A stretch of DNA of 64,000 nt from JBBROS01 sp963752225 (GTDB lineage: Bacteria; Pseudomonadota; Alphaproteobacteria; Acetobacterales; Acetobacteraceae): the NCBI GenBank assembly GCA_963752225.1, contig CAVVXS010000007.1, positions 744,001-808,000 of the forward strand, written 5' to 3'. The translations under genes were made by a program, and so were the position numbers. Below are positions 25,475 through 32,887 of the stretch, piece by piece; position 1 is the first letter of the stretch, and each line of letters begins with the position of its first letter. The notes below the pieces were generated by a model. That model did no database searches. It was given only the letters and a program-made list of their open reading frames with translations, and had not been told where the DNA came from.

Positions 25475-26371
25475 ATGACGTTGCAGGACCTCCGTTATGT
25501 CGTGGCCGTTGCCCAGCATGGCCACTTCGGCCGGGCAGCCGGCGCGTGCGGCGTGGCGCAATCGACCCTCAGCGCGCAGATCAAGCGCCTCGAACGGCAG
25601 CTCGGCGTGACGCTGTTCGAACGCACGACCAAGTCGGTGAGCGTCACGGCGACGGGCGCCGACGTCGCACGGCGCGCGCGCCAGGTCCTGGCCGACGTCG
25701 AAGCGATCATGAGCGTGGGGCAGCCGACATCCGGGCCGCTGGCCGGCGGGTTCAACCTCGGCGTCATCCCGACGCTCGGACCCTACATCCTGCCGTGGCT
25801 GGTACCGGCCTTGAAAAGGGATTACCCGGAGCTGCGGCTGGTGCTGCGCGAGGATCTGACCGGTCCGCTGCTGGAGCGGCTCGGCTCGCACCGGCTCGAC
25901 GCGGCATTGCTGGCGCTGCCGATCGCCGATGACCGGCTGGAAACGCTGCCGCTGTTCGACGAGCCATTCTGGTTCGCCGAGCCGAAAACCGAGCGGCCCG
26001 CCGCCGCCAAGGTCATGAGCGAGGACGAGCTGCGCGGACAGCCTTTGCTGCTGCTGACCGAAGGCCACTGTCTGCGCGATCAGGCACTCGCGATTTGCGG
26101 GGTGGCGGACCACGACGCCGACGGCGATTTCCGCGCCACCAGCCTGGAGACCATTCTCCAAATGGTGGCGACAGGTCTGGGCAAGACGCTGCTGCCGGCG
26201 ATGGCGTGCGGCGACGCGGACGCTCGATCGATCACCACGCGGCCGCTGGAGCCCGGCGTCGGACGCCGCATCGGCTTGGCATGGCGCCGCAGCTACCCGA
26301 GGCGTCGGGAGATCCACCTCGTGGCGGCAACGCTTCGCGAGCATCTTCCGGCCGGCGTCCACCGGCTTTAG
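25475..26371 (+). CDS. oxyR: hydrogen-peroxide-sensing LysR regulator OxyR
   Basis: 298-residue LysR-type activator. The helix-turn-helix is at about residues 18-42 (FGRAAGACGVAQSTLSAQIK). The sensor domain holds C199 in TEGHCLRDQ and C208 in LAICG, exactly the numbering and spacing of the E. coli OxyR disulfide pair, so peroxide sensing should be intact. LPWLVPALKRDYPEL and the C-terminal IGLAWRRSYPR are typical. The ATG at 25475 begins MTLQDLRYVV; its ribosome-binding site is weak. It precedes katG by 182 nt in the same direction and is the obvious regulator of that gene. Confidence 0.94.
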   Translation: MTLQDLRYVVAVAQHGHFGRAAGACGVAQSTLSAQIKRLERQLGVTLFERTTKSVSVTATGADVARRARQVLADVEAIMSVGQPTSGPLAGGFNLGVIPTLGPYILPWLVPALKRDYPELRLVLREDLTGPLLERLGSHRLDAALLALPIADDRLETLPLFDEPFWFAEPKTERPAAAKVMSEDELRGQPLLLLTEGHCLRDQALAICGVADHDADGDFRATSLETILQMVATGLGKTLLPAMACGDADARSITTRPLEPGVGRRIGLAWRRSYPRRREIHLVAATLREHLPAGVHRL

Positions 26372-26383
26372 CCGGACGCATTC

Positions 26384-26420
26384 ATCGTTGCAGTCGATCG
26401 AACTCAGATGCCCGTTCGAT
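26384..26420. promoter_or_regulatory. four-tetrad OxyR-like binding site upstream of katG
   Basis: Four tetranucleotides each separated by exactly 7 nt: ATCG (26384-26387), CGAT (26395-26398), AGAT (26406-26409), CGAT (26417-26420). This is the spacing of the OxyR consensus ATAG-N7-CTAT-N7-ATAG-N7-CTAT, with 11 of 16 tetrad positions matching. It lies between oxyR and katG, 133 nt before the katG start, where an activator of katG should bind. A possible -10 element TTAGAG is at 26443-26448. Confidence 0.6.
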
Positions 26421-26553
26421 TTCCCAATCGAGCAAGACGCGGTTAGAGTGCGGTTCGCCGGGTCGCCGCGAGCGCCGTATCAGCCAGGCGCTCGGCACAA
26501 GTTGGCAGGGACGTCCGGCCGAACGGAACGATCCAACGTCAAAGGAGAGACAC

Positions 26554-28761
26554 ATGGATGGCATGACGGACAAGGCGGGGGGCGGGTGCCCCATGTCGGG
26601 CGGGCGTTCGCGCCGCGGCAACCGCGATTGGTGGCCGGACCAGCTCAGCCTCAACACGCTGAGCCAGCATTCCCAGCGCGCCAACCCGATGGACGAGGGC
26701 TTCAACTACCCCGAGGCGTTCAAGACGCTCGACCTCGATGCAGTGATCAATGACCTGCGCGCGCTGATGACCAACTCGCAGCCCTGGTGGCCGGCCGATT
26801 TCGGGCATTACGGCGGCCTGTTCATCCGCCTGGCATGGCACAGCGCCGGGACCTATCGCACGACCGACGGCCGCGGCGGCGCCGGCGGCGGGCAGCAGCG
26901 CTTTGCGCCGCTCAACAGCTGGCCGGACAACGCCAACCTGGACAAGGGACGGCGCCTGCTGTGGCCGATCAAGCAGAAGTACGGCAATAAGCTGTCCTGG
27001 GCCGACCTGTTCGTGCTGGTCGGCAACGTCGCCTTGGAGTCGATGGGCTTCAAGACGTTTGGCTTTGCCGGCGGCCGCGCCGACACCTGGGAGCCCGAGG
27101 AGCTGTATTGGGGCCCGGAAGGCACATGGCTCGGCGATGAGCGGTATAGCGGCGAACGCCAGCTCGAGAACTCGCTCGGCGCCGTGCAGATGGGCCTCAT
27201 CTACGTCAATCCGGAAGGTCCGAACGGCAAGCCCGACCCGGTCGGCTCGGCGCGCGACATCCGCGAGACCTTTGCCCGCATGGCGATGAACGACGAAGAA
27301 ACGGTCGCTTTGATCGCCGGCGGCCATACGTTCGGCAAGACCCATGGGGCCGGCGACCCGTCCTTCGTCGGTGCGGAACCGGAAGGCAGCTTGATTGAGG
27401 ACCAGGGTCTCGGCTGGCGCAGCAAGCACGGCACCGGCGTCGGGCCGGACGCGATAACTGCCGGCTTGGAGGTCACCTGGTCGCAGACGCCGACGCAGTG
27501 GAGCAACCACTACTTCGACAACCTGTTCAAGTACGAGTGGGAGCTGACCAAGAGCCCGGCCGGCGCCTGGCAGTGGCAGGCCAAGGACGCCCCGGCCGAT
27601 ATTCCGGACGCGCATGATCCGTCCAAGAAGCACCTGCCGACGATGCTGACGTCCGACCTCGCGCTGCGGATGGACCCGGCCTACGAGAAGATCTCGCGCC
27701 GCTTCTACGAGCACCCGGAGCAGTTCGCGGACGCGTTCGCGCGCGCCTGGTTCAAGCTCACCCATCGCGACATGGGTCCGATCGAACGCTACCTCGGCCC
27801 GCTCGTCCCGAAGGAGCGGCTGATTTGGCAGGACCCGATCCCGCCGGTCGATCACCCGTTGATCGGTGAAGGGGAGATCGAGGCGCTCAAGGGCCAGCTT
27901 CTCGCGTCTGGCTTGTCGGTCTCGCAGCTGGTGTCGACCGCCTGGGCGTCGGCCTCGACCTATCGCGGGTCGGACAAGCGCGGCGGCGCCAACGGGGCAC
28001 GCATCCGCCTCGCGCCGCAGAAGGACTGGCCGGTCAACAACCCTGCCGAGTTGGCCACCGTGCTGCAGAAGCTCGAGGCCGTTCAGTCTGCCTTCAACGC
28101 GTCAGCGCCTGGCGGCAAGAAGGTCTCGCTCGCTGACCTGATCGTCCTCGGCGGCTGCGCGGCCATCGAGCAGGCGGCGAAGGCGGCCGGGACCGACATC
28201 AAGGTGCCGTTTACCCCCGGACGCATGGACGCCTCGCAAGAGCAGACCGACGCAGAATCGTTTGCGCCGCTGGAGCCCACCGCTGACGGGTTCCGCAACT
28301 ACTACGAAGGCGCGCAGTTCATGGCGCCGGAAGAGGCCTTGGTCGACCGGTCCGAGCTGCTGCGGCTGACTGCGCCGGAGATGATCGTTCTGCTCGGCGG
28401 GTTGCGGGTGTTGGGCGCCAATGCCGGCGGCTCCAAGCACGGCGTGTTCACCGACAAGCCGGGCACGCTGACGAACGACTTCTTCGTCAACCTGCTCAAC
28501 ATGAGCACGGAGTGGCAACCGGCAGCGACCGAGAACACCTATGAGGGGCGGGACCGCGCGACGAAGCAGGTGAAGTGGACCGCGACGCGGGTCGACCTCA
28601 TCTTCGGCTCGCACTCGCAGCTCCGTGCCTTGGCCGAGGTCTATGCCTGCTCCGACTCCCAGCCGAAGTTCGTCAAGGATTTCGTGCATGCGTGGAACAA
28701 GGTGATGAACTCGGACCGGTATGACCTGCACGCGACGGTAACGTCGGGCACCCGGACCTAA
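26554..28761 (+). CDS. katG: bifunctional catalase-peroxidase
   Basis: 735-residue KatG, which removes hydrogen peroxide by catalase and peroxidase activity using heme b. The distal residues are R92, W95 and H96 in RLAWHSAGTYR. The Met-Tyr-Trp cofactor needed for catalase activity is complete as W95, Y217 (IYVNPEGP) and M243 (RMAMND). The proximal heme ligand is H258 in GGHTFGKTHGAG. The second, heme-free peroxidase-like domain runs from about residue 430. The ATG at 26554 follows an AAAGGAGAG ribosome-binding site. It lies downstream of oxyR with an OxyR-like site between them and ends in a strong hairpin. All signs point to a working, peroxide-induced enzyme. Confidence 0.97.
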   Translation: MDGMTDKAGGGCPMSGGRSRRGNRDWWPDQLSLNTLSQHSQRANPMDEGFNYPEAFKTLDLDAVINDLRALMTNSQPWWPADFGHYGGLFIRLAWHSAGTYRTTDGRGGAGGGQQRFAPLNSWPDNANLDKGRRLLWPIKQKYGNKLSWADLFVLVGNVALESMGFKTFGFAGGRADTWEPEELYWGPEGTWLGDERYSGERQLENSLGAVQMGLIYVNPEGPNGKPDPVGSARDIRETFARMAMNDEETVALIAGGHTFGKTHGAGDPSFVGAEPEGSLIEDQGLGWRSKHGTGVGPDAITAGLEVTWSQTPTQWSNHYFDNLFKYEWELTKSPAGAWQWQAKDAPADIPDAHDPSKKHLPTMLTSDLALRMDPAYEKISRRFYEHPEQFADAFARAWFKLTHRDMGPIERYLGPLVPKERLIWQDPIPPVDHPLIGEGEIEALKGQLLASGLSVSQLVSTAWASASTYRGSDKRGGANGARIRLAPQKDWPVNNPAELATVLQKLEAVQSAFNASAPGGKKVSLADLIVLGGCAAIEQAAKAAGTDIKVPFTPGRMDASQEQTDAESFAPLEPTADGFRNYYEGAQFMAPEEALVDRSELLRLTAPEMIVLLGGLRVLGANAGGSKHGVFTDKPGTLTNDFFVNLLNMSTEWQPAATENTYEGRDRATKQVKWTATRVDLIFGSHSQLRALAEVYACSDSQPKFVKDFVHAWNKVMNSDRYDLHATVTSGTRT

Positions 28762-28776
28762 CCGCCGAACGGAGTA

Positions 28777-28803
28777 GGGGCGGCACCGCACTGATGCCGC
28801 CCC
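28777..28803 (+). terminator. hairpin terminator after katG
   Basis: Perfect 9-bp stem GGGGCGGCA (28777-28785) / TGCCGCCCC (28795-28803) with a 9-nt loop, 15 nt after the katG stop codon. No run of T follows. Confidence 0.6.
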
Positions 28804-28883
28804 GATCGGCGTTCTATCACCACTTGAAGCCGGCTCGCCGACGCGGCTAGTTCGTCGTCGTCGAACTGATTGACGCGGCCAGG

Positions 28884-29042
28884 CTAGTCGCGGGCGGCCA
28901 CGTCGTCGACCAGGACGAGCATCTCATGCGGTAATTCCTGCGGCAGGCCAAAACGCCGTTGCAGGCCAACCTTCACCCAATGGGTGAACGTATCCTGTTC
29001 GTCGTGGAGCCATTCCACATGATGTGCCGTTGGGTTGATCAT
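28884..29042 (-). CDS. small hypothetical protein, 52 residues
   Basis: Short open frame from ATG 29042 to TAG 28884 in the otherwise empty 356-nt region between katG and the SGNH gene. Its product, beginning MINPTAHHVEWLHDEQDTFT and ending LVDDVAARD, has protein-like composition (acidic and hydrophobic residues mixed, few Arg/Ala runs typical of shadow frames in this genome) with an HDEQDTFTHWVKVGLQ amphipathic helix. It has no clear ribosome-binding site and no family is recognised. The rest of the region (28804-28883 and 29043-29117) shows nothing identifiable. Confidence 0.4.
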   Translation of the reverse strand: MINPTAHHVEWLHDEQDTFTHWVKVGLQRRFGLPQELPHEMLVLVDDVAARD

Positions 29043-29117
29043 GCGAATTACAAGCGCGCGGCGTGAATTGAGTTGCCGCGTTCATCCAAACCAAACTGCA
29101 CAGAACCGCGAGCAGCG

Positions 29118-29963
29118 TTATGGCGGCGTGTCAGCCGGCGGCCGCGCACCGGCTAAAATCATTCGCGCGAGATGCATCCCGAGACACGCATGCAGGGCTT
29201 CGACGGTCCGACGCCGGTCGGCCTTCGAAGTCCGCTCCAGGTCGAGCTGACCTTCGCCGGCCCAAGCCCGCATGAGGTCGAAGCGATGGAACAGGACCAC
29301 ACCGGGCATCGCCGCGGCCTGAGCCAGCGCCTGGGTATAGGGATCGAGATTGCTGTTCGTTTGCAGGAAGCGGCTGTATTGCGGATCGATCAGAACGAGA
29401 TTGGCGCCTGCCGCCTCGACGGCTTCGGCACCTTCGGACAGCACTTGAGCGAACTCGCCCGGCGGCGTGTTGCGGACGGCCTCGACGGTGCCGGTCTGCC
29501 ACAGCACGAGCTGGAACGTGTCCTTCTTCAGTTCGGCCGTGATCAGCGCCAGCATTTCAGGCGCCGACAAACCGCGGCCGCCTTGAAAGACGACGTCGAC
29601 CGTCAGCCCTGGAACCGCCGCTTGCAAGGCACTCGCCATCTGCCGCGGGAAGGCACCTTCGGTCGAGACCGCCGCCAAAGATTGCGACGGCGGCAAGGTC
29701 GCGACCCGGCTGCGGCTGACGGCCTGGGCGGTGACCGTGCCGGGTTGCAAGGTCGCGTCCGGGCCGAACATCGTCGCCGATCCGACCGCAAGCACGTGCA
29801 GCGCGCCGCCGGGCTTCAGGACGGCCGCCACCTTCGGCAGGGCACCGACGGAACCGGCCACCTCGTCAGGCGCCTGGCACGCTTCCCCGGCCAACGCCGC
29901 CGGAGTGCTGACCGCTCCCACGGTCAAGCCGAGGAATGCGAGAACGAGGAGACGTAATATCAT
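29118..29963 (-). CDS. secreted SGNH/GDSL-like hydrolase-fold protein
   Basis: 281-residue protein with a cleavable signal peptide (about residues 1-25, ending AALA-GEA). The mature part has the outline of an SGNH/GDSL hydrolase: an LAVGSATMFGPD strand-loop in the block I position, VVFQGGRGLSAPEMLA, LVLWQTGTVEAVRNT in the block III position, and a C-terminal DPQYSR segment with later histidines. The block I serine is in GSAT rather than GDS, so catalysis is plausible but not shown. Its ATG overlaps the OpgC stop by 4 nt, so the two are translationally coupled. Periplasmic acyl-ester addition or removal on glycans is a reasonable inference from that pairing. Confidence 0.65.
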   Translation of the reverse strand: MILRLLVLAFLGLTVGAVSTPAALAGEACQAPDEVAGSVGALPKVAAVLKPGGALHVLAVGSATMFGPDATLQPGTVTAQAVSRSRVATLPPSQSLAAVSTEGAFPRQMASALQAAVPGLTVDVVFQGGRGLSAPEMLALITAELKKDTFQLVLWQTGTVEAVRNTPPGEFAQVLSEGAEAVEAAGANLVLIDPQYSRFLQTNSNLDPYTQALAQAAAMPGVVLFHRFDLMRAWAGEGQLDLERTSKADRRRTVEALHACLGMHLARMILAGARPPADTPP

Positions 29964-31144
29964 GTCACCTCAGCGTTACCAGGGCGGGAAATCACCGGCA
30001 AGCCAGGACTTGTCGGCCTGACCGCCTCGCGCGCACCGTCCTCGGTTACGGCCCGGCGGCCCTTGTCTCGATACCATGCCGCGAGTGCGGCGACGGCGAC
30101 GAGCGCGACCGGTCCGACAAGGTTGACCAACACCTGCCCGGGCCAGCCGCCCTGCTCCTCCATCACGAGCCGGCCGAGGAACGACAGCGCGATGCCGCTG
30201 CAAAATACCGGCAACGAATGCTGGCCGCACAGGACGAACGGTGCGGCCCATCGATTCCGCAACCAGCGGGCATGGAACGGGATCAGCCGGATCGCCGTCC
30301 ACGTCAGCGCGAGGATCGACAGCAGGCGCATCGGGTGCATGCCCTCCTTGTCGACCAGCAGCACCATCCGAGTCAGCAGCCGCGGCACGTGAGCGCTTAC
30401 ATCGTCGCTCGGCCAGACCAGCCAGACCAGCAGCAAGCCGCCCAGCACGACGACGCCCGCGAGCAGGTCGAGCACCCAGAGCGGGACCGGCGGCCGCAGG
30501 CTATGCCGCGACATGACGGCGCCGATCACGAACAGCAATTGCCAGCACAGCGGGTTGAAGTACCAGCCGCCATCCGTCCAGGACGGCAAGTTCCAGCCAA
30601 ACGACCGCGCGGCGACGTAAAGGCCGGCCGAGATACCGAGCAGGATCGCGGGGTAGCGGAGCAGCGGCAGCAGCAGGGCGAACATCGCCAGCAAGACCAC
30701 ATACATCGGCAGGATGTTGAGGTAGGCGGGCTGAAAGTTGAGCAGCAGGGCGTGGAGCATCGCGCGATACGGCGCGTCCGCGAGCACGTCGAGATGGATT
30801 TCGTCGAGGTAGTCCGCCCGGTCGAGCGCCGTTGCGGAGTAGGACACCTGCGCGCTGAACACGACGAACAAGAAAATGTGGGCGATATACAACGTCCAGG
30901 CCCGGCGCAGCACGTCCGCACCGGCGAACAGCCAGCCGTTGCGGTCGTAGCTGCGGCCATAGGCGATCGCGGCGGCGTAGCCGGCCAGCAAGACGAACAC
31001 CTCGGTCGCGTCGCACAGCGCGAAGTTCCGCAGCGAGAATTGCGCGATCCAGTTCGCCGGGATGTGGTCGATGAAGATCCACCACAAGGCCAAGCCGCGA
31101 AAGAAGTCGACCCGGAGGTCCCGGTTGGGGCCGGTCTGAATCAA
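29960..31144 (-). CDS. OpgC-family membrane acyltransferase
   Basis: 394-residue polytopic membrane protein of the OpgC group, which succinylates osmoregulated periplasmic glucans in other proteobacteria. Seen are the N-terminal RDLRVDFFRGLALWWIFIDH motif with the conserved FFRG and IDH (residues 8-27), RNFALCDATEVFVLLAGYAAA, about ten transmembrane helices, and LCGQHSLPVFCSGIALSF near the end. The start is TTG at 31144, supported by GGGAGG about 6 nt upstream. It overlaps the SGNH gene downstream by 4 nt. No glucan synthase (opgGH or ndvB) is in the window, so the acceptor could instead be another polysaccharide. Confidence 0.85.
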   Translation of the reverse strand: MIQTGPNRDLRVDFFRGLALWWIFIDHIPANWIAQFSLRNFALCDATEVFVLLAGYAAAIAYGRSYDRNGWLFAGADVLRRAWTLYIAHIFLFVVFSAQVSYSATALDRADYLDEIHLDVLADAPYRAMLHALLLNFQPAYLNILPMYVVLLAMFALLLPLLRYPAILLGISAGLYVAARSFGWNLPSWTDGGWYFNPLCWQLLFVIGAVMSRHSLRPPVPLWVLDLLAGVVVLGGLLLVWLVWPSDDVSAHVPRLLTRMVLLVDKEGMHPMRLLSILALTWTAIRLIPFHARWLRNRWAAPFVLCGQHSLPVFCSGIALSFLGRLVMEEQGGWPGQVLVNLVGPVALVAVAALAAWYRDKGRRAVTEDGAREAVRPTSPGLPVISRPGNAEVT

Positions 31145-31197
31145 TGCCGCCTCCCATTCCGGTCGCGCCTGAGTTCATATGGGGTGGCGTGCCAGGA

Positions 31198-31935
31198 TCA
31201 AAGGGCGGCGGCGATGCGCTCGACATCGACGGCGGCGGGCGTGGCCGGGTGGCGCGTCAGCAGCAGCGCTTGCTGGCGGATCGCGGCCGGCACCCGCGGA
31301 TCCCGGCGCACGCCGCCGAGGTAGGTCGGGGCCCGGCCAAGAAAGCTGTTGCACACCCGGGCAAGCACCGCCGCCGTCCGCTCGGCGGCCGCCGGGGTGG
31401 CCGCCTGGTTCACCACGAGACGCATGTCGCCGTGGGGCCGATCGGCGGCGTGGAGCTTCAGCGTCGCATAAGCGTCGGTCAGGCTGGTGGGCTCATCGGT
31501 GGCCAGCACCAGTACCGCATCGGCCCAGGCCGCGACCTGGCGGACACCGCCCTCGAGCCCGGCGCCCAGGTCGAGCAGGACATGGTCGTAGCTGGAACCG
31601 GGGCCGCGGAGCAGGCCGAGCACACGGTCGAGGGCGGAGGGATCGAGCGAGGCGAGGGCGCCCGAGCCGCTGCAGCCGGGCAGCACGTCGAACCCGCCGC
31701 CGGGGCATGGCTCGATCGCTGCGTCGATGGTGATGGTGCCGGCGAGCACCTGGCCGAGATCGTGGCGCGGCGTGAGCCCGAGCTGGATATCGACATTGGC
31801 GAGGCCGAAATCGGCGTCGAACAACAGCACCCGCCGGCCCTGCCGGGCAAGCGCGTGTGCCAGCGTGATGGCGAACCAGGTCTTGCCCACGCCGCCTTTG
31901 CCGGAGGCGATGGCGATGAAGCGAGGGGAGGTCAT
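31198..31935 (-). CDS. flhG: MinD/ParA-type ATPase FlhG (FleN/YlxH)
   Basis: 245-residue deviant-Walker ATPase of the FlhG type, which sets flagellar number and antagonises FlhF. Seen are the Walker A ASGKGGVGKT (residues 10-19), LLFDADFGLANVDIQLG containing the switch I aspartate, and VLLDLGAGL and ATDEPTSLTDAYATLK in the usual order. The protein ends after a short basic segment without the amphipathic membrane helix of MinD being obvious. ATG 31935 overlaps the flhF stop by 3 nt in an ATGA arrangement; a GTG one codon earlier is possible. Together with flhF it forms a two-gene unit with no other flagellar gene in the window. Confidence 0.85.
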   Translation of the reverse strand: MTSPRFIAIASGKGGVGKTWFAITLAHALARQGRRVLLFDADFGLANVDIQLGLTPRHDLGQVLAGTITIDAAIEPCPGGGFDVLPGCSGSGALASLDPSALDRVLGLLRGPGSSYDHVLLDLGAGLEGGVRQVAAWADAVLVLATDEPTSLTDAYATLKLHAADRPHGDMRLVVNQAATPAAAERTAAVLARVCNSFLGRAPTYLGGVRRDPRVPAAIRQQALLLTRHPATPAAVDVERIAAAL

Positions 31936-32813
31936 CACGCGGCCTTTCTGGTGGCGGGGGCCGCCAAGCGGGCGGCCAGGAATGCGGGGGTGAAGGAAAC
32001 CAGGCCGTCTGCCGCGCCGGGACCGATACCGGCCTCGGCCAAAGGCAGGCCGGCCGAGCAGGCAGCGAGCACGCCGCCCAGCCGCCGGGTCACATCGAGC
32101 CGGGTCGCGATCAGGTGCGCCGCCCCGGCGGCCGCGAAAGCGGCGGCGGCGTCGGCGGCTTCATTCACATCGAGGCCGGCCGGCAGCACCAAAGCGGTGC
32201 GCGCGCCGGCGGTGGCGGCCAAGCTGGCAATCCTCGCCTGGGCGACCGCGGACAACGGATCGGTTCCGGCCGTGTCGATCAGCACCGGCACCCCGGCGGG
32301 ACGGCGCATCATGGCCCGCGATAGGGTCAGCGCGTCGGGGGCGGCGATCAGCACCAGACCGAGCAGGCGAGTGAACGCGGCCAGCTGCTCGGCGGCGCCG
32401 GCGCGCTCGCCGTCGGTCGAGATGACCATCGGCTTGACCCCGCTCAACACCAGCCGGGTTGCAAGCCGCGCCACGGTCAGGGTCTTGCCGGCGCCCGGCG
32501 GTCCGGCCAGCAGCAATGGCGGCGACGTGGCCGAGAGGTCGAGCGGAGCAAAGCGCAGCTTTTCCGCCAACGCATGCTCGAGCGGACCGGCGGCGAGCGC
32601 CGCGGCCAGCACCGCGGGCACGCCATGCCAGCGCAGCGCCTCGGCCCACGCCGGGTCGGGCAGGGCGGGCGCCGGCGGCTCGAGCGCGGCCGTAACCTCG
32701 ACCCCGCCGGCCACGCGACGGGTCGCGAGGATGAGCGCGTCGGCGCCCAGCTCCTCCCGGACCTGCGCCATGGCCGCCGCAACGGTGGGGGCACGATAAA
32801 GCTTGAGCCGCAT
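31935..32813 (-). CDS. flhF: SRP-type GTPase FlhF
   Basis: 292-residue homologue of FlhF, the SRP-family GTPase that places polar flagella. The N-terminal MRLKLYRAPTVAAAMAQVRE and ELGADALILATRRVAGGVEV are the standard FlhF start. The NG domain carries P-loop AGPPGAGKTLTVARLA (about residues 103-118), ISTDGERAGAAEQLAAF, G3 IDTAGTDPLS and a TRLDVTRRLGG box in place of the canonical TKLD. It is shorter than the roughly 400-residue gammaproteobacterial proteins because the linker is reduced, as is usual in alphaproteobacteria. ATG 32813. It overlaps flhG, which it probably works with at the pole. Confidence 0.85.
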   Translation of the reverse strand: MRLKLYRAPTVAAAMAQVREELGADALILATRRVAGGVEVTAALEPPAPALPDPAWAEALRWHGVPAVLAAALAAGPLEHALAEKLRFAPLDLSATSPPLLLAGPPGAGKTLTVARLATRLVLSGVKPMVISTDGERAGAAEQLAAFTRLLGLVLIAAPDALTLSRAMMRRPAGVPVLIDTAGTDPLSAVAQARIASLAATAGARTALVLPAGLDVNEAADAAAAFAAAGAAHLIATRLDVTRRLGGVLAACSAGLPLAEAGIGPGAADGLVSFTPAFLAARLAAPATRKAA

Positions 32814-32887
32814 GGGCAGAATTTACCGTGCGAACGTATAGGAAACACTAACGCAGGGCGTTTACCCGCCCCCCGTTTCTCGCCTGG

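Noticed and set aside
28777..28803. katG 3' hairpin as a third copy of the two-hairpin repeat
   Set aside because: Stem sequence GGGGCGGCA is unrelated to the GTTTGGTCGG and CCCGAGCC arms.
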